15,118 nucleotides of DNA from Chloroflexota bacterium (GCA_020849725.1 JADLAZ010000176.1:1-15118); one strand, 5' to 3'. Shown: positions 1-7,376, numbered from the stretch's first letter. Numbers and translations are program-made. Notes: generated from the letters alone by a model not told the origin.

Positions 1-2
1 GG

Positions 3-410
3 GCGTGGCGGGTGACCTACCGCGTCGGTGGGCAGGTGGTGGCGCAGCGGACGAGCGCGGGGGTGGTGACCTATCTCCACGGCGACCACCTGGGCAGTGT
101 CAGCGCGGCCACCTCCAGCGGCGGGGCAGTGCTGAACGTCCAGACCTACACGCCGTGGGGCGAGGTGCGCACGGGTGACATCCCGCAGACGACGCGCGAC
201 TTCACGGGGCAGCGGCGGGATGGGACGGGGCTGCTGCTCTACAACGCGCGCTCCTATGACCCGGGGCTGGGGCTGTTCCTGTCGGCCGACACCATTGTGC
301 CGGGCACGGCCAGCGGGGCGGGTGGGGCGGCCGACACCGTCAGGCCGGACGCGCACGCGGGGCTGGCGGCGCTGACAGTCGGCGTGCAGGAGCCGGCGCT
401 CCTGGCGTGA
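3..410 (+). CDS. RHS repeat-associated core protein, 3' fragment (start outside window, C-terminus truncated)
   Basis: The frame is open from the left edge and ends at TGA 408-410. The visible part is the RHS core: a YRVGGQVVAQR-like strand, then DHLGS, YTPWGEVR, DFTGQRRDGTGLLLYNARSYDP and LFLSADTIVPG. RHS/YD-repeat proteins are large surface or secreted shells that encapsulate a variable C-terminal toxin. In intact members the core continues to a motif like NRYSYVxNNPLxxxDPTG and then to the toxin tip. Here the chain stops about 35 residues after ADTIVPG, in a segment (ALTVGVQEPALLA) that resembles the linker before that motif. None of the three frames just downstream restores NRYSYV or DPTG. 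The remnant is therefore a 5'-partial gene that lacks the end of its core and any toxin domain. A GTG at position 12 is merely internal. It could be a decayed orphan cassette. Confidence is high for the family, moderate for the truncation. Confidence 0.8.
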   Translation, partial: AWRVTYRVGGQVVAQRTSAGVVTYLHGDHLGSVSAATSSGGAVLNVQTYTPWGEVRTGDIPQTTRDFTGQRRDGTGLLLYNARSYDPGLGLFLSADTIVPGTASGAGGAADTVRPDAHAGLAALTVGVQEPALLA

Positions 411-631
411 CACCGCTCGCGCGTCCGTCGCTCACGATGCGGGCGTGCCGTCACGTGCGCTGGCGACACGTGCGCCATCCGCCACGCTCCGGCGCAGCGC
501 TGTCACTCGATCTCAGCCTGCCCCGCCCGAGCCGCCCAGTCGCGGCGCCGGCGACCGCCTTGCCCGGCCGTGGCTGGCTGTGCCAGACTGCCGCTGCGGT
601 TCCCCGGCAGCGCAGCGAGGGCGACAGCGAC

Positions 632-1930
632 ATGGGCGAGCGCGGCGCGACGGCAACGGGCCGGCCGGGGCTGCCGGCCCGACTGGCGGCGCGGCTGCCC
701 TGGTTCTACGGCTGGGTCATCGTCGCCGTCGGCGCGGTCGGCCTGCTGGCCAGCGGCCCGGGCCAGTCGGCCGTCATCGCCGTCTTCATGGACCCGATGC
801 TGACCGACCTGGGCCTGTCGCGCTCGGCCATCGCCGGCGCGTTCACCGCCGGCAACCTGGTGGCCGCGTCGCTCATCGGCGTCGTCGGCCGGCTGACCGA
901 CCGCCTCGGCGGCCAGCCGGTGCTGGCCGGCGGCGTGGCGCTGCTGGGCCTGACCTGCCTGCTGATGGGCCGCATCGATGGCCTGCTCGGGCTGGTGCTC
1001 GGCTTCTGCAGCCTGCGGCTGATGGTTCAGGGACCGCTGGCGCTGACCGGCACGACGCTGGTGGCGCAGTGGTTCAGCCGGCGGCGCGGCCGGGCGCAGA
1101 GCCTGATGTCGCTCGGCATGACCGCCAGCTTCGCCCTCTATCCACCGCTGACGGTCGTGCTGGTCGAGCACCTCGGCTGGCGCTCGGCCTGGGGCGCGCT
1201 CGGGCTGCTGACCTGGCTGGTGCTGCTGCCGCTGGTGCTGCTGCTCGTCCGCAGCCGGCCGGAGGACCTCGGCTTGCGCCCGGACGGCGAGCGGCAGCCG
1301 GCGACAACCGTCACCAGCGCGCCGGCCGACCTGGAGGAGCGCGCCTGGACGGTGCGCCAGGCGACGCGCACGCCCACCTTCTGGCTGCTGTCGGCCGCCA
1401 TCGCCGTCACCTGGATGGTCGGCGCGGGCGTCAACTTCCATCAGGTGTCGATCCTGGTCAGCCAGGGGCACACCCCGCAGTTCGGGGCGATGATGTTCAC
1501 CGTCGCCGCCGTCACGTCGGTGCCGGCGACCTTCGCCAGCGGCTACGTCCTCGACCGGCTGCCGGTCCGGCCGGTGCTGGTGGTGATGCTGCTGGTCCAG
1601 GCGCTGTCGGCCTGGATCCTGATCTGGGCCGCCGCCACGCCGGTGGCGCTCACCGCCGGCGCGCTCAACGGCATCATGATCGGCCTCAGCAGCGTCGCCA
1701 ACGCCGTCATCTTCGCCGCCTACTATGGCCGGCGGCACCTGGGCAGCATTCGCGGAATCACCATGGTCGTCAACGTCGCCGGCTCGGCGCTCGGCCCGCT
1801 GCCGCTCGGCCTGGCGCGCGACCTGGCCGGCAGCTACGACCCGGCGCTCGTACTGTTGGGCGCGCTGCCGCTGCTGGTGGCGCTAGCGATGGTCGGCGTG
1901 CGCCCACCCACGCCGCGGCCAAGCCGGTAG
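632..1930 (+). CDS. MFS transporter, monocarboxylate/oxalate-formate-antiporter-like
   Basis: A 432-residue inner-membrane carrier with about 12 hydrophobic segments. The first begins at WFYGWVIVAVGAVG (residues 24-37), typical of the MCT/OFA-like branch of the major facilitator superfamily. The loop 2-3 motif A is GRLTDRLGGQPVL (86-98). RPEDLGLRPDG (209-219) opens the central cytoplasmic loop, and YYGRRHLGSIRG (364-375) is the second-half signature of this branch. ATG 632 is chosen because a GAGG lies about 11 bases upstream and the protein then starts shortly before TM1. The frame stays open further upstream, but that part is arginine-rich and unlike any transporter. Members move small organic or sugar acids by proton symport or anion exchange; the substrate cannot be read from sequence. 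The gene runs convergently into an enolase-family sugar-acid dehydratase 30 bp away, so a shared pathway is possible. The 220 bp before it hold no recognisable gene. Confidence 0.88.
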   Translation: MGERGATATGRPGLPARLAARLPWFYGWVIVAVGAVGLLASGPGQSAVIAVFMDPMLTDLGLSRSAIAGAFTAGNLVAASLIGVVGRLTDRLGGQPVLAGGVALLGLTCLLMGRIDGLLGLVLGFCSLRLMVQGPLALTGTTLVAQWFSRRRGRAQSLMSLGMTASFALYPPLTVVLVEHLGWRSAWGALGLLTWLVLLPLVLLLVRSRPEDLGLRPDGERQPATTVTSAPADLEERAWTVRQATRTPTFWLLSAAIAVTWMVGAGVNFHQVSILVSQGHTPQFGAMMFTVAAVTSVPATFASGYVLDRLPVRPVLVVMLLVQALSAWILIWAAATPVALTAGALNGIMIGLSSVANAVIFAAYYGRRHLGSIRGITMVVNVAGSALGPLPLGLARDLAGSYDPALVLLGALPLLVALAMVGVRPPTPRPSR

Positions 1931-1943
1931 CTCCTACCCACCC

Positions 1944-1964
1944 CACTCATCACTCATCACTCAC
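1944..1964. repeat. Three tandem heptamers CACTCAT between convergent genes
   Basis: CACTCAT occurs at 1944-1950 and 1951-1957 and as CACTCAC at 1958-1964. The third unit overlaps the stop codon of the minus-strand dehydratase gene. It fills the 30-bp gap between two convergent genes. There is no hairpin or T-run here, so it is not an obvious terminator; it looks like a small slippage microsatellite. Confidence 0.6.
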
Positions 1965-3100
1965 CAGTTGGTATAGGCGCCATCGTCGCGGCGCAGGCCG
2001 CGCGGCAGTCCGCCGTTCGGGCGCGGCGGCGAGGCCAGCGCCGCCGCCTCATCGAAGACAATGCCCAGGCCCGGTTGGTCCGTCGGCAGCAGAAATCCGT
2101 CCTCCCAGCCGATCTGGACCGGGAACAGGTCGGTTAGTGTGGCGCCCGGCCGGCGGAGCATCTCCGCCACGCCGCAGTTGGTGATCGCCAGGTTCAGGTG
2201 CAGGCTGGCGGCCGCGCAGACCGGCCCGAGCGGGTTGTGCGTCACCAACCGGATCTGGTGCGTCTCGCACCAGCCGGCGACCTTCTTCGCCTCGCTGATG
2301 CCGCCGATGATGCACAGGTCCGTGCGGGCGAAGTCGATCAGGTCCTCCTCAATGAACTGGCGCATCTCCCACTTCGAGGCGTAGTGCTCGCCGGCCGCCA
2401 GCGGGCTTTGAATGTGCTGGCGCAGCAGCCGGTACAGCTGGACGTTCTCCGACCGGATCGGGTCTTCGATAAAGAATGGCCGCGTCGGCGCGATGCCCCG
2501 GCTCAGCGCGATCGCGTCCGACGGGTCGAGCCGGGCGTGGATGTCGAAGCAGATCTCGACCTCGTCACCGATGCCGGCGCGCAATGCCTCCATGCCGGCG
2601 ATGCTCTCGCGGATCGCCACCGCCGGCTCGTGGCGCTGGCCCTGCTGCGGGATGCCCCAGCGGATGTAGCGCCATCCCTCGGCCACCGCGCGCTGTCCGG
2701 ACTCGACCACGCCCTCGAGCGAGTGGCCGCCGATGTGGCAGTAGGCCGGCACCTTGTCGCGCACCAGGCCGCCCAGCAGCCGGTAGACCGGCACGCCCAG
2801 CGCCTTGGCGTTCAGATCCCACAGCGCAATGTCGACCGCCGACACGGCCGAGCTGAGCAGATTGCCGCCAGGGAAGAACGCCCCCCGGAACATCGTCTGC
2901 CAGAGGTGCTCGATGCGGGTGGCGTCCTGCCCCACCAGCCAGCTCTTGAAGGAGTTGACGACGCCAGCCACCGCCTCGTAATGGCCGGTGGCGCCGGCCT
3001 CACCCACGCCGCTGAACCCCTCATCTGTCTCGACGACGACGAAGACGGCGTTCTTGTAGCCCACCCAGCACGCGACCGGCCGCACGTCGGTGATCTTCAT
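1961..3100 (-). CDS. Mandelate racemase/enolase superfamily dehydratase (D-galactonate/mannonate dehydratase-like)
   Basis: A 379-residue cytoplasmic enzyme of the enolase superfamily: N-terminal capping domain (about 1-115) and a TIM barrel. The Mg2+ ligands are visible as D186 in CFDIHARLDP, E212 in FFIEDPI and E238 in AAGEHYASKWE. The candidate acid/base residues are H188 (DIH) and H288 in VTHNPLGPV, with E313 near the end of the barrel. This His pair and GEHY/THNPLGP pattern match the galactonate dehydratase/ManD/RspA group, which removes water from sugar acids to give 2-keto-3-deoxy acids. The exact substrate is not certain, and many ManD-like homologues have low or unknown activity. Start ATG 3100 has a strong SD (AGGAGGGG) and the N-terminus MKITDVRPVAC is typical. 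A perfect inverted repeat ends directly at the SD. No kinase or aldolase of a keto-deoxy-acid pathway is nearby. Confidence 0.88.
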   Translation of the reverse strand: MKITDVRPVACWVGYKNAVFVVVETDEGFSGVGEAGATGHYEAVAGVVNSFKSWLVGQDATRIEHLWQTMFRGAFFPGGNLLSSAVSAVDIALWDLNAKALGVPVYRLLGGLVRDKVPAYCHIGGHSLEGVVESGQRAVAEGWRYIRWGIPQQGQRHEPAVAIRESIAGMEALRAGIGDEVEICFDIHARLDPSDAIALSRGIAPTRPFFIEDPIRSENVQLYRLLRQHIQSPLAAGEHYASKWEMRQFIEEDLIDFARTDLCIIGGISEAKKVAGWCETHQIRLVTHNPLGPVCAAASLHLNLAITNCGVAEMLRRPGATLTDLFPVQIGWEDGFLLPTDQPGLGIVFDEAAALASPPRPNGGLPRGLRRDDGAYTNW

Positions 3101-3112
3101 GGCGCTCCCCTC

Positions 3113-3145
3113 CTGCCCGCTGACGTCGGAGCCAGCAGCGGGCAG
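3113..3145 (-). promoter_or_regulatory. Perfect 10-bp inverted repeat abutting the dehydratase ribosome binding site
   Basis: CTGCCCGCTG (3113-3122) and CAGCGGGCAG (3136-3145) are exact reverse complements separated by 13 bases. In the minus-strand transcript the 3' arm runs directly into the GGAGGGG Shine-Dalgarno of the dehydratase gene. A possible -10 (GATACT) reads on the minus strand at 3144-3149, overlapping the upstream arm. The half-site centres are about 23 bp apart, roughly two helical turns. It could be a repressor operator over the start site, or an mRNA hairpin limiting ribosome access. No regulator gene is adjacent. Confidence 0.55.
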
Positions 3146-3290
3146 TATCCTAACCCGGTGCGCGCCGTCATCGCCAGCCCGGGACGGGTCGGTGACGCAG
3201 GCGGGTCAGGAGGGAGTGGCCGCCAGACGCCGAGCGGGTCGGCGCCGCGGCACTGACCTTCACCGATTGCCAGCCAGCACGGCCACACGA

Positions 3291-3599
3291 TCAGGCGTCG
3301 CGCACCACGTCGCCATTGGCGGTGGGGCTGCCGGCTGGTGGCGCTAGCGGCGACGCCGGCTGCTCGGGCAGGCGCGCCACCGGGTGGCTGGTGGGCTGCA
3401 CCAGCTCCACCGGCTCCTGCGGAATGACCGCCCAGCAGATGATGTATGGCAGGAGGCCCGGCACCCCACCCGGCAGCAGCAGGACGATCCACAGCAGCCT
3501 GATCAGCGTCGGGTCGATACCGAAGTATTCACCAAGGCCGCCAGCGACACCGGCCACCCAGCGGTTGGTGCGTGATCGATACAGCTTCTTCGTGCTCAT
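3291..3599 (-). CDS. PspC-domain small membrane protein
   Basis: A 102-residue protein. Residues 2-63 form a PspC domain: KKLYRSRTNRWVAGVAGGLG, then EYFGIDPTLIRLLWIVLLL and a second hydrophobic stretch LLPYIICWAVIP. The GGLGEYFGID signature is diagnostic. The remaining 40 residues are a proline-rich, low-complexity tail. PspC-domain proteins sit in the cytoplasmic membrane and take part in envelope-stress responses in some bacteria; many stand-alone copies have no known role. ATG 3599 is chosen over an in-frame ATG at 3653 because MSTKKLYRS is the usual domain start and a purine-rich SD (GGAGGAAGGAAG) precedes it. The gene lies 163 bp downstream of the response regulator on the same strand, so it may share its transcript. 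No other psp gene is visible. Confidence 0.85.
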   Translation of the reverse strand: MSTKKLYRSRTNRWVAGVAGGLGEYFGIDPTLIRLLWIVLLLPGGVPGLLPYIICWAVIPQEPVELVQPTSHPVARLPEQPASPLAPPAGSPTANGDVVRDA

Positions 3600-3645
3600 C
3601 CGTGATCTTCCTTCCTCCAGGCGCGGTACGACTGTCATCCACCAG

Positions 3646-3676
3646 CCCGGCATGCCGGCGCAGGCCAGCCGGTCCA
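3646..3676. repeat. Degenerate copy of the intergenic PAQAGIQ-type repeat
   Basis: CATGCCGGCGCAGGCC at 3651-3666 is identical over 16 bases to 8489-8504 in the repeat pair downstream. The flanks are eroded versions of the same element (CCCG before, TCCAG after). The second stem arm is interrupted, so it would fold poorly. It lies between the pspC-like gene and the response regulator gene. Confidence 0.45.
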
Positions 3677-3762
3677 GGGTCGGCGACCGGGTTCCAGCAA
3701 CCGCCGGCCACCGTCACCGCCCATGTACGCGCTCGCCCTCGGTCGGGGTTCAGCCTCGGCCG

Positions 3763-4458
3763 CTAGGCCGGCGGCTCCAGCCGGTAGCCGAGGCCGGGCA
3801 TGGTGTGGATCAGCGCCGGCGCCGACGGGTCGCGCTCCAGCTTGGCCCGCAGGCGGCTGACCCAGATGCGCAGGTAATGCACATCGTCGACGTACTCCGC
3901 CCCCCAGATGCGCGCCAGCAACTCGCGATGCAGCATCACCCGGCCGGCGTGACTGGCCAGCTCCTCCAGCAGATGCCACTCGGTCTTGCTCAGCCGGACC
4001 TCATCGCCGCGCACCGTCACCGCCCGCCGGTCGAGGTCGATCGTGACAGCGTCGTCACGGTAATCCAGCACGCGCGGCCCACCGACATGGGCCTGGCTGC
4101 GGCGCAGCACCGCGCCGATGCGCGCCGATAGCTCTTCGGGGTTGAATGGCTTGGTGATGTAGTCATCGGCGCCGGACTGCAAGCCACGCACCTTGTCGGT
4201 GTCGCTGCCGCGCGCCGTGAGCATGATGACCGGCACCGGCGAGTGCTGCCGCAGCCGACGCAGTGTCTCGAAGCCATCCATTTCCGGCATCATCACGTCG
4301 AGAAGCACCAGGTCGGGCCGGTCATCCTCGAGATGCTGGAGCGCATCGACGCCGTTGCCGGCCAGCAGCACCCGAAAGCCCTGAGCCTCCAACTCGGCGC
4401 GCAGGAAGCGCTGGATCGGCGCTTCGTCGTCGACCACCAGCACCAACTGCTTGCGCAT
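3763..4458 (-). CDS. OmpR/KdpE-family response regulator (orphan)
   Basis: A 231-residue two-component regulator. The receiver domain (about 4-118) has the acidic pair D10/D11, phosphoacceptor D54 in [13 protein letters not shown]81 and K103 in the TKPF motif. A winged-helix DNA-binding domain (about 135-228) ends in [18 protein letters not shown] and [11 protein letters not shown]. The text [21 protein letters not shown] is close to KdpE, the activator of the Kdp potassium transporter. ATG 4458 is chosen because a perfect SD (CAGGAGG) precedes it; the frame remains open upstream but crosses the divergent promoter region. No histidine kinase and no kdp gene lies in the window, so it is an orphan here and its target is unknown. 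It is divergent from aspS across 149 bp. A pspC-like gene follows on the same strand. Confidence 0.9.
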   Translation of the reverse strand: MRKQLVLVVDDEAPIQRFLRAELEAQGFRVLLAGNGVDALQHLEDDRPDLVLLDVMMPEMDGFETLRRLRQHSPVPVIMLTARGSDTDKVRGLQSGADDYITKPFNPEELSARIGAVLRRSQAHVGGPRVLDYRDDAVTIDLDRRAVTVRGDEVRLSKTEWHLLEELASHAGRVMLHRELLARIWGAEYVDDVHYLRIWVSRLRAKLERDPSAPALIHTMPGLGYRLEPPA

Positions 4459-4504
4459 ATCGTCCTCCTGCCCGCCACCGGTCGCGCCCCGGCGCGCTGC
4501 CGGC

Positions 4505-4510
4505 ATTCTA
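4505..4510 (-). promoter_or_regulatory. Possible -10 element of the response regulator gene
   Basis: TAGAAT reads on the minus strand at 4510-4505, about 47 bases upstream of the regulator ATG, in otherwise GC-rich DNA. No convincing -35 hexamer is seen at 16-18 bp. Confidence 0.35.
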
Positions 4511-4546
4511 CCGGATCGCTCGCGGCCGGCGGCTGTCCGGCGGTTG

Positions 4547-4552
4547 TACAAT
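4547..4552 (+). promoter_or_regulatory. Possible -10 element of aspS
   Basis: TACAAT (5 of 6 to consensus) lies 55 bases before the aspS GTG and is one of the few AT-rich hexamers in the divergent intergenic region. The region 17 bp upstream (GGCCGG) does not look like a -35, so this is a one-element call. Confidence 0.4.
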
Positions 4553-4607
4553 AGCGGGATGGCTCGCGTCCCGGCGCGACGGTTCCCAGGCGAGGAGTGA
4601 CGAGGCA

Positions 4608-6461
4608 GTGGACACCCACGAGCAGATGGCAAGCGTGCTGGCGGCCGGCCCCCGGCTCACCTGTGGCGACCTGCGCGCCGACGATGCCGGCCGCATGGTG
4701 ACGCTGCGCGGCTGGGTCAACCGGCGGCGCGACCACGGCGGCCTGATCTTCATCGACCTGCGCGACCGCTACGGCCTGACGCAGCTCGTCTTCAATCCGG
4801 AGCACCAGCCGGCCGCGCACGCCATCGCCGAGGGGCTGCGCAACGAGTTCGTCGTTCAGATCGCCGGCACGGTCGCCCCGCGGCCGGCCGGCACCGAGAA
4901 CCCGCGGCTGGCGACCGGCGACGTTGAGGTGCTGGTCACCGACGCAGCCGTGCTCAACCCGGCCCAGCCGCTGCCGTTCGACCTGAACCAGGCCGGCGAG
5001 GTCGACGAGACGCTGCGCCTGACCTACCGCTACCTCGACCTGCGCCGGCCGGTGATGCAGCAGACGCTGCGGCGGCGGCACCAGGTCGTCAAGTCCATCC
5101 GCGACTTCCTCGACCGGCACGACTTCCTGGAGATCGAGACGCCGATCCTGATCAAGAGCACGCCCGAGGGCGCGCGCGACTTCCTGGTGCCGAGCCGGCT
5201 GCATCCGGGCGAGTTCTACGCGCTGCCGCAGTCGCCGCAGCAGCTCAAGCAACTGCTGATGGTCAGCGGTGTCGACCGCTACTTCCAGATCGCGCGCTGC
5301 TTCCGCGACGAGGACCTGAGGGCCGACCGGCAGGCCGAGTTCACCCAGCTCGACCTGGAGATGTCGTTCGTCAACCAGTGGCACGTGCTGGGGCTGATGG
5401 AGCAACTCTTCACCGAGCTGGCGACGACCTACACCGACAAGCGCCTGCTCTACCGGCCCTTCCGCCACATTACCTACCAGGAGGCAATGGAGCGCTACGG
5501 CTCGGACAAGCCCGACCTGCGCTTCGACCTGCCCCTGATCGAGGTCGGCGACCTGTTCGCCGCCAGCAGCTTCGGCGTCTTTCAGGCGGCGCTGGCGGCC
5601 GGTGGCGCGATCAAGGCGCTGCGCGCGCCCGGCTGCGCCGGCTACACCCGCAAGGAGCTGGACGGGCTGACCGAGCAGGCGCGGCAACTGGGCGCGAAGG
5701 GGCTGATCTGGCTGGCGCTGCCAGCGCCGGGCGAGGGCGGCCGCCACACCGCCGCCAGCGTCCGCTCGTCGATGGCGCGCTTCCTGACCGACGCCGAGGT
5801 CGCCGGGCTGGTCGAGCGCACCGGCGCGACGACCGGCGACCTGCTGCTGCTGGTCGCCGACGCCCGGCCGGTGGTGAACATGGTGCTCGGCCGCCTGCGG
5901 GCGGAGATGGGCCGGCGGCTGGGGCTGGTCGACGACACGGTGCTCGACTTCACCTGGCTGCTGGAGCCGCCGCTGGTGGAGTGGAACGACGACGAGCAGC
6001 GCTGGGACTCGGTCCATCACCCGTTCACCGCGCCGTACCTGGAGGACGTGCCGCTGCTAGCGACGAACCCGGGGGCGGTGCGGGCGCAGGCCTACGACCT
6101 GATCTGCAACGGCTACGAGGTCGGCGGCGGCAGCATCCGCATCCACCAGCGCGACCTGCAGGAGCAAGTCTTCACCGTCATCGGCATGACGGCCGAGCAG
6201 GCGCGGGAGCGCTTCGGCCACCTGCTGCGGGCGTTCGAGTTCGGCGCGCCCCCGCACGGCGGGGTCGCCTTCGGCATCGAGCGCATCCTGATGACGCTGT
6301 TTACGATCGACAGCATCCGCGAGGTGATCGCCTTCCCCAAGAACCAGTCCGGCCGCGATCTGATGAACGACGCGCCGTCGCCGGTCGACGAGCCGCAACT
6401 GCGCGATCTGCACATCCGGCTGGCGCTGCCGGCCAGTACGCTGACCGAGCGGCGCGGGTAA
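4608..6461 (+). CDS. aspS: Aspartate--tRNA ligase, probably non-discriminating (Asp/Asn)
   Basis: A 617-residue class IIb synthetase that charges tRNA with aspartate. Order: OB-fold anticodon-binding domain (about 17-125, with [19 protein letters not shown]), catalytic core with [20 protein letters not shown] and [13 protein letters not shown], motif 2 [19 protein letters not shown] (about 231-249), the bacterial GAD insertion (about 320-430), VHHPFTAP, and motif 3 [12 protein letters not shown] (about 551-562). The length fits bacterial AspRS. GTG 4608 is preferred because GAGGAG lies 10 bases before it; ATG 4626 is an alternative that removes six residues. H43 (RDHGG) and G95 (RPAGTENP) match the positions reported to distinguish non-discriminating from discriminating bacterial AspRS, so the enzyme may also form Asp-tRNA(Asn) for GatCAB. 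No Gat gene is in view. Confidence 0.96.
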   Translation: MDTHEQMASVLAAGPRLTCGDLRADDAGRMVTLRGWVNRRRDHGGLIFIDLRDRYGLTQLVFNPEHQPAAHAIAEGLRNEFVVQIAGTVAPRPAGTENPRLATGDVEVLVTDAAVLNPAQPLPFDLNQAGEVDETLRLTYRYLDLRRPVMQQTLRRRHQVVKSIRDFLDRHDFLEIETPILIKSTPEGARDFLVPSRLHPGEFYALPQSPQQLKQLLMVSGVDRYFQIARCFRDEDLRADRQAEFTQLDLEMSFVNQWHVLGLMEQLFTELATTYTDKRLLYRPFRHITYQEAMERYGSDKPDLRFDLPLIEVGDLFAASSFGVFQAALAAGGAIKALRAPGCAGYTRKELDGLTEQARQLGAKGLIWLALPAPGEGGRHTAASVRSSMARFLTDAEVAGLVERTGATTGDLLLLVADARPVVNMVLGRLRAEMGRRLGLVDDTVLDFTWLLEPPLVEWNDDEQRWDSVHHPFTAPYLEDVPLLATNPGAVRAQAYDLICNGYEVGGGSIRIHQRDLQEQVFTVIGMTAEQARERFGHLLRAFEFGAPPHGGVAFGIERILMTLFTIDSIREVIAFPKNQSGRDLMNDAPSPVDEPQLRDLHIRLALPASTLTERRG

Positions 6462-6477
6462 CGCGGCACCCTTGATC

Positions 6478-6502
6478 GGCCGGTGACGATATCGGACCGG
6501 CC
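6478..6502. terminator. Hairpin between convergent aspS and the DUF4926-like gene
   Basis: GGCCGGT (6478-6484) and ACCGGCC (6496-6502) form a perfect 7-bp stem with an 11-base loop that itself contains CGATATCG. It sits 16 bp after the aspS stop and touches the stop codon of the opposing gene, so it could act on both strands. There is no T-tract on either side, so intrinsic termination is unproven. Confidence 0.45.
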
Positions 6503-6732
6503 TATGCGACGGCGAGTCCACGCGCGTGGGCGATCTCGTCCGGGCGCACCGGCCGCACGCCATCGGCCGGCAATGTCACCACCGCCACCGTCTCGCCGCC
6601 GAGCGTCAGGAACTCCACGGTGTACCCCGCACCCTGCTGATGCACCATGACCACGGTGCCGATGTCACCGGCTCGCAGACCTCGCTCGGGCAGATCAGCG
6701 GTCAGGACGACGCTGGCCAACTCGTCGATCAT
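6502..6732 (-). CDS. DUF4926-like small protein
   Basis: A 76-residue protein, MIDELASVVLTADLPERGL followed by RAGDIGTVV, a GYTVEFLTLGGETVAVVTL strand pair and VRPVRPDEI. This is the pattern of DUF4926: an N-terminal D-x-V-x-L strand, an RG(L)x-GDxGTVV turn, a YxVEFxxxxGxTxAxxTLxxxxxR core. It is probably a small beta-barrel of unknown function. ATG 6732 has a strong SD (GAGGAGG) nine bases upstream; the frame extends further upstream without homology. It follows the toxin gene by 96 bp on the same strand. In other genomes, to my knowledge, such proteins often sit beside toxin-like genes (for example DUF6883), but none of that kind is next to it here apart from the RelE-like gene. Function is not assigned. 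Confidence 0.75.
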   Translation of the reverse strand: MIDELASVVLTADLPERGLRAGDIGTVVMVHQQGAGYTVEFLTLGGETVAVVTLPADGVRPVRPDEIAHARGLAVA

Positions 6733-6828
6733 CGGCGGCCTCCTCGCAGTGGATACGCCGTTACCAGGCGTGGCGCCCGCTCGCCGGAATGGCAGCAACG
6801 GTGGTGGCAACCGTGCCGTGCCTGGCGG

Positions 6829-7119
6829 CTATGCCCGGTCTTCTCGACTGTGCCAAACGCGCAGGATGACGATCGTCTCGTCGTCGTCAAGCATGTAATG
6901 AAGCACGTAGGCGCCGCCCGCGAATGGGACGACCAGTTCGCGCCGACCGGTCGTGTCGGGCAGTGGCCGGCCGCGGCGGGGCAGGGTCAGCAGCGACTCG
7001 GCGCCGTCGAGGATGGCGGCGGCAGCCCGACTGGCGGCCGCCGAGTTCTTGTCGTGCAGGAAGTCGATCAGGCGCTCAATGTCGTCGAGCGCCGGAGGCA
7101 GCCACCTCAGCGTGGCCAT
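6829..7119 (-). CDS. RelE/ParE-family toxin
   Basis: A 96-residue protein with the RelE/ParE fold pattern: start strand ATLRWLPPALDDIERLIDFL, a long helix pair to about residue 47, LPRRGRPLPDTTGRRELVVPF, and the terminal strands YVLHYMLDDDETIVILRVWHSRED. The ending ILRVWHSRE, with H90 and R92, is characteristic. RelE-type members cleave mRNA on the ribosome and ParE-type members poison gyrase; sequence alone does not decide which applies. The gene overlaps the antitoxin reading frame by 13 bases and has no SD of its own upstream of ATG 7119, which points to translational coupling. Length and residues look intact. Confidence 0.88.
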   Translation of the reverse strand: MATLRWLPPALDDIERLIDFLHDKNSAAASRAAAAILDGAESLLTLPRRGRPLPDTTGRRELVVPFAGGAYVLHYMLDDDETIVILRVWHSREDRA

Positions 7120-7376
7120 GGACGGCGCTGGCCACTGGCAATGTCACGGAGCCAGGTGGCCACCTGCTCATGCGGCACGTACTCGCCCGTGAGTTGGTAC
7201 TGCTCCCAGCGGGCCATGTCCTCGCGCTTCAGACGCTCGTAGGCTTCCTCGCGCTCCAGGTATTCGAGGATGGCCGTCTTCATCAGCCAGTGCGGCGAGC
7301 GGTCACGCGCCTCGCCCAGCGCCTTGAGGCGGGCGCTGGTGGCCGAGTCAAGCTTGATCCCCTGGGTCGTCGTCAT
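7107..7376 (-). CDS. Ribbon-helix-helix antitoxin (ParD/RelB/CopG-like)
   Basis: An 89-residue protein. Residues 4-45 are a ribbon-helix-helix: TQGIKLDSATSARLKALGEA, RDRSPHWLMKTAILEYLEREE. The strand GIKLD would insert in the DNA major groove as a dimer. The C-terminal half (EQYQLTGEYVPHEQVATWLRDIASG) resembles the toxin-binding tails of ParD/RelB antitoxins (VPHExVxxWL). ATG 7376 is chosen because GGAGG lies about ten bases upstream and because the family starts just before the ribbon; the frame runs further upstream through the promoter. It precedes and overlaps the toxin gene, the usual order for type II toxin-antitoxin pairs, and probably represses its own promoter at 7404-7432. Confidence 0.87.
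   Translation of the reverse strand: MTTTQGIKLDSATSARLKALGEARDRSPHWLMKTAILEYLEREEAYERLKREDMARWEQYQLTGEYVPHEQVATWLRDIASGQRRPWPR

Noticed and set aside
503..1738. A 411-codon minus-strand frame opposite the MFS gene
   Set aside because: His/Gln/Arg-rich shadow with no recognisable domain; the sense strand has clear transporter motifs.
1944..1964. CACTCAT triplicate as a binding-site array
   Set aside because: It lies between convergent genes and overlaps a stop codon, where a promoter operator is not expected; a slippage repeat is simpler.
2198..3256. A 352-codon plus-strand frame opposite the dehydratase gene
   Set aside because: It is antisense to conserved enolase-superfamily active-site motifs and has no domain of its own.
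4293..6020. A 575-codon minus-strand frame opposite aspS
   Set aside because: It is fully antisense to a textbook AspRS and shows only low-complexity Gln/Val/Arg-rich text.
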